A stretch of 64,000 nucleotides of DNA from Lysobacter sp. FW306-1B-D06B (GCF_038446665.1 NZ_CP151802.1:434001-498000); one strand, 5' to 3'; shown: positions 39,478 through 47,200, counted from the stretch's first letter. Translations and numbers: made by a program. Notes: a model not told the origin generated them from the sequence alone.

Positions 39478-39869
39478 GCATCATTCGAATTGCCTGCGCT
39501 GTCATCCTCGATGACAGCGGCCGCGTCCTTCTAGTTCGGAAGCACGACTCGAACCACTTCATCCAACCTGGCGGCAAGATCGAGGCGTCAGAACGGCCTC
39601 TGGACGCGCTTGAGCGGGAAATTCGAGAAGAGCTTGGCGTCACCCTCAAAGGGGCCCTGTTCCTCGGCCGATTCGAGGATGTAGCGGTGAATGAGCGTGA
39701 AAGTGTAGTTGTTGCTGAAGTCTTCACGGCGCGCATCCATGGCACACCTACACCTGGCGCCGAGATTGCCGAGATTGGCTGGTTCCTCCCTCGAGGGCCG
39801 TGGCCGAGGCTCATAGCGCCGCTAACTGCGCGCGGAGTCTTTCCGGTACTGAAAGGCATGCTCGTATGA
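39474..39869 (+). CDS. Nudix hydrolase
   Basis: A 131-residue enzyme that cleaves nucleoside-diphosphate-linked compounds. The Nudix box is complete: G-KIEAS-E-RPLDALE-RE-I-R-EE-L-GV (in GGKIEASERPLDALEREI and REELGV). The N-terminal strand IACAVILDDSGRVLLVRK and the acidic ending are typical of MutT-like housecleaning or ADP-ribose-type members; the substrate is not predictable. GTG start overlaps the zinc-ribbon stop; its own TGA overlaps the next short frame (ATGA), so a compact operon was cut short by the IS debris at 39972. Confidence 0.88.
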   Translation: MSIIRIACAVILDDSGRVLLVRKHDSNHFIQPGGKIEASERPLDALEREIREELGVTLKGALFLGRFEDVAVNERESVVVAEVFTARIHGTPTPGAEIAEIGWFLPRGPWPRLIAPLTARGVFPVLKGMLV

Positions 39870-39991
39870 AGAACGGCCAATACATGGCGGCCGGACTTTA
39901 CGGGCTATTTTCCTATCGTCCACTCTGCTTGAACTGTCCAAGGGCCATTCCGGGCTCTAGAGCTCGTGAAGTAGGAGTAGCCAGGATTTAG
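39866..39991 (+). pseudogene. 5' stub of a gene coupled to the Nudix gene
   Basis: ATG overlaps the Nudix stop (ATGA). About 35 residues (MKNGQYMAAGLYGLFSYRPL...) follow, then the frame runs into an IS3 terminal sequence at 39972 and stops. Probably the beginning of a third operon gene that was truncated by IS insertion. Confidence 0.35.
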
Positions 39992-40013
39992 TGGTCACGT
40001 GAGCGGTGGGCCC
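39972..40013 (-). mobile_element. solitary IS3-element terminus
   Basis: About 40 bases matching, in inverse orientation, the region just after the transposase stop at 53750-53790: CCAGGATTTAGTGG followed by CACGTGAGCGG. It is an isolated end of the same IS type as 52862-53790, left by deletion or recombination. Confidence 0.7.
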
Positions 40014-40018
40014 GAGCG

Positions 40019-40135
40019 GGTGCGTGCGAATCGACCGGTTGATCGGTCGATGGACAGCCGACCTCGTTGAACCGCGAACTGATTTATCGCGCGGCCAAGC
40101 CGCGCTCCGCCCGTCGCACCGGGGGGATGAGACTC
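40019..40135 (+). mobile_element. orphan right end of a TnpB-type element
   Basis: Matches the region after the dead tnpB (47050-47190): ATCGACC..., CGATGGACAGCC, ACCTCGTTG, ACTGAT, the hairpin GCGCGGCCAAGCCGCGC and a terminal GAGACTC. No tnpB coding sequence remains here. In IS605/IS1341-type elements this 3' region carries the omega-RNA scaffold, so this is a guide-RNA-like locus without its nuclease. Confidence 0.6.
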
Positions 40136-40288
40136 AGAGATTTGGATCAACCCCGTCGTCAAGAATTTATGGAACCCATCGAGCCGGCAAATACCCATGT
40201 TTTGTATCGCTTGATCGAAGCGGAGTCATCAAGCGACAAGCTCGCACTTTGGGCCAAACACGTTCCCGCATTCAAGGAGGTCATCGGG
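40136..40288 (+). pseudogene. gene fragment cut by the IS3 copy
   Basis: An open frame with protein-like texture (RQEFMEPIEPANTHVLYRLI, later DKLALWAKHVPAFKEVIG) lies between the TnpB-type right end and the IS3 copy at 40289. Both ends are broken by mobile elements. No family recognised. Confidence 0.35.
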
Positions 40289-40327
40289 TGACTGGCCTGC
40301 ATCAACTGGTCCAGATGCAAAGTTAGT

Positions 40328-41200
40328 TTACGCGGCAAGCCGCAGGTTGGGTTGAGGCGGACGGGCTTGGATCGCCTCCGGCGCCAGTGGTTGGTAGTTC
40401 AAGGCGCTGTGGGGTCGAACGGTGTTGTAGTGACGACGCCATTGCTCGATGACGACCTGAGCTTCGCGCAGCGTGTAGAAGATCTCGCCATTGAGCAGCT
40501 CATCGCGGAACTTGCCATTGAAGGACTCGCAGTAGCCGTTCTCCCAGGGGCTGCCGGGCTCGATGTACAGGGTCTGGGCGCCAACCGCAGCCGACCAGCT
40601 GCGCAGGTTGTGGGCCACCATTTCCGGTCCGTTGTCCGAGCGCAGGTACGCCGGCACGCCATATTCGACCATGGCTTCGGCCAGCAACTCGATCACCTCG
40701 TTGCTGCGGATCTTCCGGGCCACGTGCAAGGCCAGGCAGGTCCGGGTTACTCGTCGATCAGCACCAGAATCTTCAGCACGCGTCCGTCGTGCGTGCGCTC
40801 CATGACGAAGTCCCAGCTCCAGACGTGGTTCCGATACTCCGGCCGCAGGCGGAGGCAGCTGCCATCGGCCAGCCACAGCCGTCCTCGCTTAGGCTGCTTG
40901 CTCGGCACCTTGAGCCCCTCGCGCTTCCAGATGCGCTCCACGCGCGACCGGCTGAGCGACCAGCCGCGTGCGGCCAGCAAGGCGTGAACCCGCCGGTAGC
41001 CGTAACGGCCGTACTGCGCGGCCAGTTCGATGACCGCACGGGTCAGCGGAGCTTCGTCCACCCGCGGCTGCGGGATGTACCGCACCGACGAGCGGGTCAA
41101 ATGCAATGCCCGGCAGATCCGCCGCTCGGAATGCCGCAACCGGCCCCGCACGTGGGCCACGGCTTGCCGCCGGCGGGCCGGGCTCAGAAGTTTCCCTTGC
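40328..41200 (-). pseudogene. IS3 orfB (DDE transposase), frameshifted
   Basis: Integrase-type transposase starting in the orfA overlap (KLLSPARRRQAVAH). The DDE residues are recognisable: WSWDFVMERTH, YLRSDNGPEM and ENGYCESFNGKF. Compared with copy 2, one C is missing near 40749 (GAGTACACC became GAGTAACCC), giving a stop after LVLIDE and splitting the gene between the first and second catalytic aspartates. It cannot make a working transposase. Confidence 0.88.
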
Positions 41201-41462
41201 TGACCTCGCGCAGGATCTGGTTGTCGATGATGGCATCGGACAAGGCACGGCGAAGCCGGGCGTTCTCCTGCTCCAAGTCTTTCAGCCGCTTGGCCTGATC
41301 GATCTTCAAGCCGCCGTACTCCTTGCGCCACCGAAAGAATGTCTGCTCGGTGACGCCCCACTGGCGGCAGATCTCGGCGATGGTGCGCCCCTGCGCCGAC
41401 AGTACCTCGGCTTCGCGCAGCTTGGGGATGATCTCTTCGGAACGGAAACGCTTCTTGGGCAT
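41184..41462 (-). CDS. IS3 orfA (HTH protein), intact
   Basis: A 92-residue DNA-binding protein starting at MPKKRFRSEEIIPKLREAEV after AAGGAGA. HTH residues IAEICRQWGVTEQTFFRWR are followed by a leucine-zipper-like helix (AKRLKDLEQENARLRRALSD). In IS3 elements OrfA alone is a regulator, and programmed frameshifting into orfB gives the OrfAB transposase; orfB here is broken. Confidence 0.88.
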   Translation of the reverse strand: MPKKRFRSEEIIPKLREAEVLSAQGRTIAEICRQWGVTEQTFFRWRKEYGGLKIDQAKRLKDLEQENARLRRALSDAIIDNQILREVSKGNF

Positions 41463-41641
41463 GGTCAGATCTCCTTGTCGTATGAACATGGGATCTGGAC
41501 CAGAAAATTCAGGTCAGCTCACGTGGGCGGGGCGCTAGTGCTGCTTGTGCGCGGCGCGCTTGGGCTGCATCGCAAATGCCAGCGCCATTCGCTGCCGCCA
41601 CCGCACCGGTCCAGACATCGCTGATGCGGTAACTACGACGA

Positions 41642-42100
41642 TCAGGAGGTTCCCGTTGGGGTGCGCCGACGACGGTACACCACTTGGGGCGCGGTCGCGG
41701 GCGCCTGGGCGACGGCGGCCTTCTGCTGCTGAATCTTTGCGTAGATTTCCTCGCGGTGCACGGCGACATCTGGCGGTGCCTCCGTGCCAAGGCGCACCGC
41801 GCCCGCGCGATCGAAGCCGACCACGGTGAGGCGAATGTCGTGGCCGATCCGGACGCGCTCGCCGAGGCTTCGCTCCAACACCAGCCAGCCCACGGCGGGA
41901 TCGCGCACATGCAGTTGACGTGGCGACACCTGCCGGTCAGAGTCCCGCCGATGCGCTTCCTGTGGCCGGATGGCTACAGCGCATGGCGCGCGCGTGCCCA
42001 GCTTCGCGCATCCGGCTACCTCTTCAGCGTCCAATACGGTGAGGACGATGTCGTCACCGATCACAATTCGCTCGCCGATATTCCGCGTCAGGATCAACAC
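41642..42100 (-). CDS. tandem-domain CsrA/RsmA-like RNA-binding protein
   Basis: A 152-residue protein with two CsrA units. Unit 1 (residues 1 to about 56) opens with the canonical strand VLILTRNIGERIVIGDD, but its last strand is degenerate (AVAIRPQEAHR in place of VSVHREEIY). Unit 2 (about 71-128) opens with a degenerate strand (WLVLERSLGERVRIGHD) but keeps the canonical VAVHREEIYAKIQQQK. CsrA is normally a 60-70 residue homodimer whose RNA sites combine strand 1 of one subunit with strand 5 of the other. Here the fused pair would keep only one intact site. A short basic tail follows (VVYRRRRTP). GTG 42100 overlaps the stop of a 46-residue gene. A role as a translational regulator or decoy is inferred. 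Confidence 0.88.
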   Translation of the reverse strand: MLILTRNIGERIVIGDDIVLTVLDAEEVAGCAKLGTRAPCAVAIRPQEAHRRDSDRQVSPRQLHVRDPAVGWLVLERSLGERVRIGHDIRLTVVGFDRAGAVRLGTEAPPDVAVHREEIYAKIQQQKAAVAQAPATAPQVVYRRRRTPTGTS

Positions 42101-42234
42101 GCTGGCACACCTACACCGCCGGCTTCCGAGGCGTCGCCGGCACCCACCGCACGGTGCACAGGCGCGTGCGGTCCCAGGTGCATCGGCGCGCTGGTCATAC
42201 CGCGCATCGTGATCATGGCGTCGTCGCCAGCCAT
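42094..42234 (-). CDS. 46-residue protein overlapping the tandem csrA start
   Basis: ATG 42234 has GAGGA five bases before it. The short protein (MAGDDAMITMRGMTSAPMHL...) is rich in Gly, Ala, Met and His and ends VPAC. Its TGA (42094-42096) overlaps the GTG of the tandem csrA, so its translation would couple to, or act as a leader for, csrA. No family recognised; it could be only a leader peptide. Confidence 0.5.
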   Translation of the reverse strand: MAGDDAMITMRGMTSAPMHLGPHAPVHRAVGAGDASEAGGVGVPAC

Positions 42235-42318
42235 AGCGTCCTCGACGATGTAGCGACTGGATATGGAGCGACACGTTTAATGATCACGAGGCGCACCCTG
42301 CGGTGGCGCGACCACTGC

Positions 42319-42804
42319 TTACATCCGTTGCCGGTCCAGCGCCTGCGCGTGCAGATCGACCCGGGCCTGTCGCTCCGCCGTCAACGAAGCCTGCATGTCC
42401 CGGCGGTTGCGGCGCCAGCCCCACCAGGCCAGCGCGGCGAATCCTACGGTATAGGCCAAGCACCATCCAGCGCCCAGCCATTGATTCCAATCCCCGGCGG
42501 TGGTGGCCTTCCGCCAGTAGCTCCATGTGAGGAAGCCGAACAAGGCAATCACCAGCCAGATGAAGTTCTTCGCACGGACACCGAACCGGCGCAGCAGCCA
42601 GTACAGCCCGGCGTATGACAGTGGCAGCAGTACCACGTTCGCCAGGATCTGCGCGGCCGGCTTCATCGAAGGCGAGGCCTGTTCGGCCAGCCAGGCCATC
42701 AGCACCGCCGGCAACATCAGCAGCGCCATGTACAGCAGGACGCGGCCCAGCCACACCAGCCACAGCGGATAGACGGTGAAGGTGATGCGGTCGTTCGAGC
42801 CCAT
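42319..42804 (-). CDS. integral membrane protein, four helices
   Basis: A 161-residue protein, MGSNDRITFTVYPLWLVWLG onward. Predicted helices lie at about 14-40, 50-72, 82-100 and 109-130; the tail is charged and helical (RNRRDMQASLTAERQAR), probably cytoplasmic. Many tryptophans mark the membrane edges. No family recognised. Placed between the dLytM protein gene and the csrA pair on the same strand with small gaps (71 and 84 bases), so probably one transcript. Confidence 0.75.
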   Translation of the reverse strand: MGSNDRITFTVYPLWLVWLGRVLLYMALLMLPAVLMAWLAEQASPSMKPAAQILANVVLLPLSYAGLYWLLRRFGVRAKNFIWLVIALFGFLTWSYWRKATTAGDWNQWLGAGWCLAYTVGFAALAWWGWRRNRRDMQASLTAERQARVDLHAQALDRQRM

Positions 42805-42875
42805 GGCGATTTCCTTGTCGTGTTCCTTGTCGTGGCGTGCGGCAAATGTTCGTCGGGGAGCGCGCCACCGCGGGG

Positions 42876-43610
42876 CTATCGCGGCGGCAGTACCGTCAAC
42901 GGGTCGACCAATCCGCCGTCGCGACGCATCTCGAAGGTCAGCAGGTCCTGGGTAACGCCGATCCGCCCCATATCGGCGATCTGGGCACCGGCCCGAACCC
43001 GTTGCCCTTCGCCGACCAGGCGTTTGCGGTGGTGAGCGTAGGACGACAACCACGCGCCGTCGTGACGGATGACGATCAACTCCTCGTAGCCGGGCGACCC
43101 CGCGCCGGAGTACAACACAACGCCATCGGCGACCGCGCGCACCGGTGCACCGCCATGGCCGACAATGTCGATGCCCGGCGCATCGCCGCCCGAAGTGCGC
43201 CGCAGCACGGTGCCTTCCGCCGGCCATTGCCACTTGCCGGCGGCAGTAACGGCGGTCGTGGCCGAGGCCACAAGCTGTTTGGTCGCGTTAGACACGGTCG
43301 TGGGGGCCGAAAATGCTGATCCCACGAGTAGTGATGAGGTGATCGCAGACTGGGCGCTAACGGGAGTCGTCGTGGCGATGGAGGTTGTCGCCACAGCAGG
43401 CGCCAACTGCAAGCGCTGGCCAGGCTTGATCGTGTAGGGCGCGCTCAGCGCGTTCCACGCAGCCAAGTCATTCACCTTGAGTCCCTGGCGCGATGCAATG
43501 CCGTACAACGTATCGCCTGTCTGCACGATCACCGTCTGCGGATTCTGTGGCGCCGCCAGGGCAGCACCACCGGGCTCGTGCACCACGCGCACGGTCGCGC
43601 AGGCCACCAT
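42876..43610 (-). CDS. LysM and degenerate LytM (M23) domain protein, NlpD-like
   Basis: A 244-residue envelope protein. A LysM peptidoglycan-binding domain (QTVIVQTGDTLYGIASRQGL) lies at about 26-70, then a Ser/Thr/Ala linker, then an M23 domain from about 125. Zinc ligands of active M23 enzymes are replaced: the H-x-GIDI site reads DAPGIDI, and the LHFE site reads LTFEMR. It is therefore an NlpD/EnvC-type activator domain, not a peptidase. The visible start MVACATVRV looks like a lipobox without its signal: in another frame MKIARLSVSAVLVTG (from 43654) leads up to it, and one lost G would explain the break. If so, export is impaired in this strain. Confidence 0.85.
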   Translation of the reverse strand: MVACATVRVVHEPGGAALAAPQNPQTVIVQTGDTLYGIASRQGLKVNDLAAWNALSAPYTIKPGQRLQLAPAVATTSIATTTPVSAQSAITSSLLVGSAFSAPTTVSNATKQLVASATTAVTAAGKWQWPAEGTVLRRTSGGDAPGIDIVGHGGAPVRAVADGVVLYSGAGSPGYEELIVIRHDGAWLSSYAHHRKRLVGEGQRVRAGAQIADMGRIGVTQDLLTFEMRRDGGLVDPLTVLPPR

Positions 43611-43776
43611 CCCGTCACGAGGACGGCGCTTACAGAAAGTCTCGCAATCTTCATCTTCAATGCTTCAATTAGTCAGCCCTTGCACATATGGTGCGGCCTC
43701 CGAGCGCATTTCAGCTGCGCGACTACATGGCGTTCATGGCAACCGTCCGCCTGACGAACGCCGGCAGCGGGACGGT

Positions 43777-44163
43777 TCAAATCTCGACGACTCGGCACCA
43801 TTGGTAGGGTTTTAGATCCGTCCCAATCGAGGCCTGTTTCCTCAGACAAGAGGAGTCCACCAGTTGCAAGTTGTGGCGGGACAAGATCTGCATGGCCTGT
43901 TCCTGCAATTGGCGATCTTCGATCGCCAGGTCAAGCCTCCGGGATGCGGGGAGAATCAACTCGCACTTTCGGGCTCCTGAAGCGACGCCCAATTGCGGCT
44001 GAGCCTCAAGCTTCAGCTTGGCAGCCCACCATTGCAACCGAACACAAGTTTCATTGAACCCCAGCCAGTCCATGGCGCGATTGAGCCGCGCCACGCGCTG
44101 CTGTTTGCGATCATCAATCGCTGGCAAGACTGCGAAAATCCGATCGGGTGTTGCCTGCCACAT
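43777..44163 (-). CDS. hypothetical protein, possible immunity partner
   Basis: A 128-residue soluble protein (MWQATPDRIFAVLPAIDDRK onward), with AMDWLGFNETCVRLQWW and a C-terminal CLRKQASIGTDLKPYQW block. It overlaps the preceding hemagglutinin-like gene by 50 bases in another frame, with AGGAAGG 8 bases before ATG. A small gene right behind a hemagglutinin C-terminal domain is where immunity genes sit in CdiA-type systems. No family recognised, so the role is positional inference only. Confidence 0.5.
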   Translation of the reverse strand: MWQATPDRIFAVLPAIDDRKQQRVARLNRAMDWLGFNETCVRLQWWAAKLKLEAQPQLGVASGARKCELILPASRRLDLAIEDRQLQEQAMQILSRHNLQLVDSSCLRKQASIGTDLKPYQWCRVVEI

Positions 44164-45142
44164 TCAGCACGCCTTCCTGAGGGTTCGTCCATGAATCGCG
44201 ATTCTGCAGATGGCTTAGCAGCGCATCCGCCGCGGCCGCGTTACACGCGGGACCAAAGAAGCTCACCGTCGTACCGCTCAACAGGCCATTGGCGCTGGGT
44301 AGGTTCTCCAACGACTCCATCGCGTTGCCCACCGTAAGCGAGCCGCGACTTTGTCCGTCCAGATGCAGACCGTCCTCGCCATAAAGCAGCATGTACTCGC
44401 GCGTTAGATCAGTGGCGTTGGCCAGCCCCAACGCGTCGCTTTCCAGATACTTCTGGTAGCCCGCGATCAGCAGCTCGGAGACGCTATTTTCTGCCTTCGG
44501 AAAGTGGATGAAGTACTGAGGGCCATCTCCGCTGCTGCTGTGCTGATCCGCATACTTATTTGCACCTCCTCGAGTATCAGGCTCCTTCCCATCCAGGATG
44601 TTGTTGATGCCATTGTCGGCGATGTGGATCTTGCCGTCAGCGGCTGGCTTCAGATCGAGCTTCTCTTCCTGCGTAAGTTCGCGGGGCGGCAGCAGATTGC
44701 CTTCGCTGTCCTTCTCCACGACATACACCTTGGCCTCTTCCAGAAACATGGTCCGGTAGGCTTCGTCGGTGAACTTGATGGCTTGCGTGTAAATCTCGCC
44801 CTTGACAGCCTGCTCCCAGGCGACCTGTTCTTGTAGCTCTTGCAGGTCCAGCGGCGCGACGCCATTGCCATTGAGCATGGCCTATGTGCGATCCAGACTG
44901 GCCAAGGCAGTGGCATCTCCATTCCCGATGACGACCGTGCCATCGGCGATATCGGCCTTTGTTGTGCTGCGATGATCAGCATCGTCCCCGCCGCCCAGCA
45001 GATTTTGTGCCACACCCTGAGCGGCCGCGTACTTGCTGCCGCTGAACATGCTGCTGTCGCCCCCGAAATTGTGACCTTCGGCTTCGGCCGTGGACTGGTT
45101 CTGCAAAAGCATGCCGAGCACCCCTGCGGCGCTCAGCCACAA
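44114..45142 (-). pseudogene. hemagglutinin/CdiA-like C-terminal region with in-frame amber
   Basis: Two pieces in one frame, 44882-45142 and 44114-44878, separated by TAG at 44882-44884 and a GCC codon; together about 340 residues. The first piece begins with a hydrophobic stretch (LWLSAAGVLGMLLQNQSTAE). The second carries LHLDGQSRGSLTVGNAMESL (a G-x-S-x-G-like elbow), LLSGTTVSFFGPACNAAAAD and LLSHLQNRDSW, a block I recognise from C-terminal regions of filamentous hemagglutinin/CdiA-type proteins. The long N-terminal secretion part is missing. Probably a detached C-terminal cassette, inactivated by the amber codon. Confidence 0.65.
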
Positions 45143-45199
45143 ATTGGCGCGGGATGCTTTGTTAAAGAATCAGGCATTTGCCCCCGAACACACTTAGGA

Positions 45200-45217
45200 T
45201 GGCCCGAATCCGGGCCA
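45200..45217 (-). terminator. stem-loop after the Ax21-family gene
   Basis: Perfect 7-bp stem TGGCCCG / CGGGCCA with a 4-base loop, 15 bases after the Ax21-family stop. No clear T-tract, so a weak terminator or a 3'-end stabiliser. Confidence 0.5.
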
Positions 45218-45232
45218 CCCCAGGCCGTCGCT

Positions 45233-45865
45233 TTAGAAGCTGGCGCGCACGCCTACCGCAAAGGTAGCAGCACTCTGATTGAGCTTCATGCTGCCCTGCA
45301 AACTCCACGTGGGGTTGAATGCATATCCGATGCCAAAGTCGGCGTAGAAATTGCCATCGTGACGGCTACCGTAGTCTTCGTAGCCAAGGTACGCGTTTGC
45401 CGTCAGCTTGTCCGATACTTTGCCGAGTACGCCGGCGCTCACATTCACGCCGCTCCGAGAATCTTTCGCGTACCAGCTCTCGACGTTGCCATCGGCACCC
45501 ACTTCGAACCATTCGTCTCGATGAGTCTTCTCAACGTAGGACAGCTTCGTTACCCAATCAGCGACGTTGCCGATATCGTGGGTGAAGCCAATGCCAACCG
45601 ACCACGATTTGTTCGTATTCTCCCACGCACCATCGAGTACGTCGCTGTCCTTGGTACGACTGATACTCGCGACGCCGAACACATTGTCATTGAACGCGTA
45701 CGAACCATTGAGAGCCATACCCCACGGATACTCGCCGCTTCCGCTATCTTCATAAACAGCATCCAACTGAATGAATGTGTAGTTGATATCGTCAGAGCCA
45801 TTCGCAGACGCGGCGAACGGGGTCGCCACGAGGGCAATAGCAAGGGCAAACAAGGTCTTACTCAC
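45233..45865 (-). CDS. Ax21-family outer-membrane beta-barrel protein
   Basis: A 210-residue protein with a signal peptide (MSKTLFALAIALVATPFAAS) and a mature part of alternating amphipathic strands (NYTFIQLDAVYEDSGSGEY, GYAFNPTWSLQGSMKLNQS) ending in phenylalanine (VGVRASF), as outer-membrane barrels do. The style and length match the Ax21 family of Xanthomonas and Stenotrophomonas. The earlier claim that Ax21 is a quorum-sensing and immune-triggering factor has been withdrawn; the safe call is a small porin-like surface protein often found in vesicles. GTG 45865 follows AGGAA. Confidence 0.82.
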   Translation of the reverse strand: MSKTLFALAIALVATPFAASANGSDDINYTFIQLDAVYEDSGSGEYPWGMALNGSYAFNDNVFGVASISRTKDSDVLDGAWENTNKSWSVGIGFTHDIGNVADWVTKLSYVEKTHRDEWFEVGADGNVESWYAKDSRSGVNVSAGVLGKVSDKLTANAYLGYEDYGSRHDGNFYADFGIGYAFNPTWSLQGSMKLNQSAATFAVGVRASF

Positions 45866-45949
45866 AGTTGTTCCTTCGTACGTTTGTTGGCAAGAGGCCG
45901 CTACATTCGGCCATGCAAGTAGAGTCTGGCGGCCTTATTTTTCCCATAC

Positions 45950-47020
45950 GAGAACTCCGAAACGAAGCGTGCGTGCCGATGGTGCGAAGCTCAATGCCAT
46001 CGCGCTGTCGCGCGAGTTCACCCTGCTGCGGCAGCAGCCCGACACGGCATGGCTGTCGAACCTGCTACGCGAGCCGTTCAACCAGGTCCTGCGCGATTTC
46101 GACCGTGCATGGACGAGCTTTCGTCGGTCGTGTCAAACGACCGCGTCCCAAGAAGCGCGGCATCGTCGATGCGGTGCGCTTCACCCTCGACCAGCGCCGC
46201 CAGCAGGTGGATCGGGAACACGGCAGCGTCGATCTCCATGGCATCGGCAAGGTGCGCTTTCATGTCAGCAAAGCCCTCATCGGTCGTCTGCGCTCGGTGA
46301 CGGTGCGCCGCGACAGTGCAGGCCGCTGGGTCGCGACCTTCGCCGCCGACGGTGTGCCGGCGAATGAAGCGGTGTCACCGCTGTACGCCGTGCTCGGCAT
46401 CGACGTTGGTCTGTCGGACACGGCGGCACTCAGCGCGGGCGAAGTGATTGCCGCGCCCAAGCACCTGGCGGTCAAGCTCGCCAAGTTGCGCCGCTACCAG
46501 CGCAGCTTTGCACGTCAACGCGATGCCGCTGCGCGCCGCCGAGGCCTCGATCCGAGTAAGCCGTTGCCCAAAGGCGTCGCAGCGCATGCACCCTCGTCGC
46601 CGGCAGATCGGCCGCCTGCATGCACGGGTCGTCGATGCCGCCGTGATCACTAGCACCAGCTGACGACCAAGGTCGCGGCCAGTGCCCAGGTCATCGCGAT
46701 CGAGGACCTGGCGGTCAAGGCGATGGCACGCGGCATGGGCTGCAAGGCGTTCCGTTCGTGGCGTCGCCCATGCCGGGCTGGCTGAGATTCGCCGGCAGCT
46801 GACCTATAAGGCGGATTGGCACGACCGCCAGCTGCCGGTGGTGGACCGGTCCTATCCGAGCAGCAAGACCTGCTAGGCGTGCGGTGAAGTGAATGCCGCA
46901 CTGACGTTGAGTGATCGCCAGTGGACGTGCGCTTGTGGTGCCGAGCACCACCGCGATCGCAACGCTGCGATCAATCTGGCGCGCGAAGGCCTGCGCCTGC
47001 TTGAAGCCACCAGTACCCCG
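45950..47020 (+). pseudogene. TnpB (IS605/IS1341-type RNA-guided nuclease) remnant
   Basis: Broken TnpB reading through at least three frames. Recognisable are LREPFNQVLRDFDRAWTSF, the RuvC-I block AVLGIDVGLSDTAALS, the RuvC-II block AIEDLAVKAMARG, the zinc-finger CGEVNAALTLSDRQWTCACG and RuvC-III HHRDRNAAINLAREG. A stop replaces a residue inside the zinc finger (SSKTC-stop-ACG), and another ends the central piece at about 46651. The nuclease is dead. No tnpA is nearby. Its right end follows at 47050. Confidence 0.88.
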
Positions 47021-47049
47021 AGAAGCAGAGGAATTGACGCGCGGGGAGA

Positions 47050-47191
47050 GGGTGCCTGCGCATCGACCGCTTCATCGGCCGATGGACAGCCAACCTCGTT
47101 GGACCACTAACTGATCTGTCGCGCGGCCAAGCCGCGCTCCACCCGCCGTCCCGGTCAGGAACCGAAACGGCGGGTGGTGGGACGAGACTCC
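47050..47191 (+). mobile_element. right end of the dead TnpB element (omega-RNA-like region)
   Basis: Contains the hairpin GCGCGGCCAAGCCGCGC and a second stem (CACCCGCCG / CGGCGGGTG) ending at GAGACTC, and shares about 110 bases with 40019-40135. In live elements this region gives the guide RNA scaffold with the guide just past the element end. Confidence 0.6.
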
Positions 47192-47200
47192 GACTCTAGC

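Larger units (their letters stand above)
40289..41521 (-). mobile_element. IS3-family insertion sequence, copy 1
   Basis: About 1233 bp, nearly identical to copy 2 (60982-62216) in the opposite orientation. Terminal inverted repeats: TGACTGGCCTGCATC... at the orfB end and TGAGCTGACCTGAATTTT... at the orfA end, both leading into CTGGTCCAGAT. No obvious target duplication flanks it (CGGG left, CGTG right), so one side may have been rearranged. Confidence 0.88.

Noticed and set aside
40067..40291. 74-residue frame on the plus strand as one gene
   Set aside because: Its first part is the TnpB-type right end, and it terminates exactly at the IS3 boundary; a fusion of debris, not a gene.
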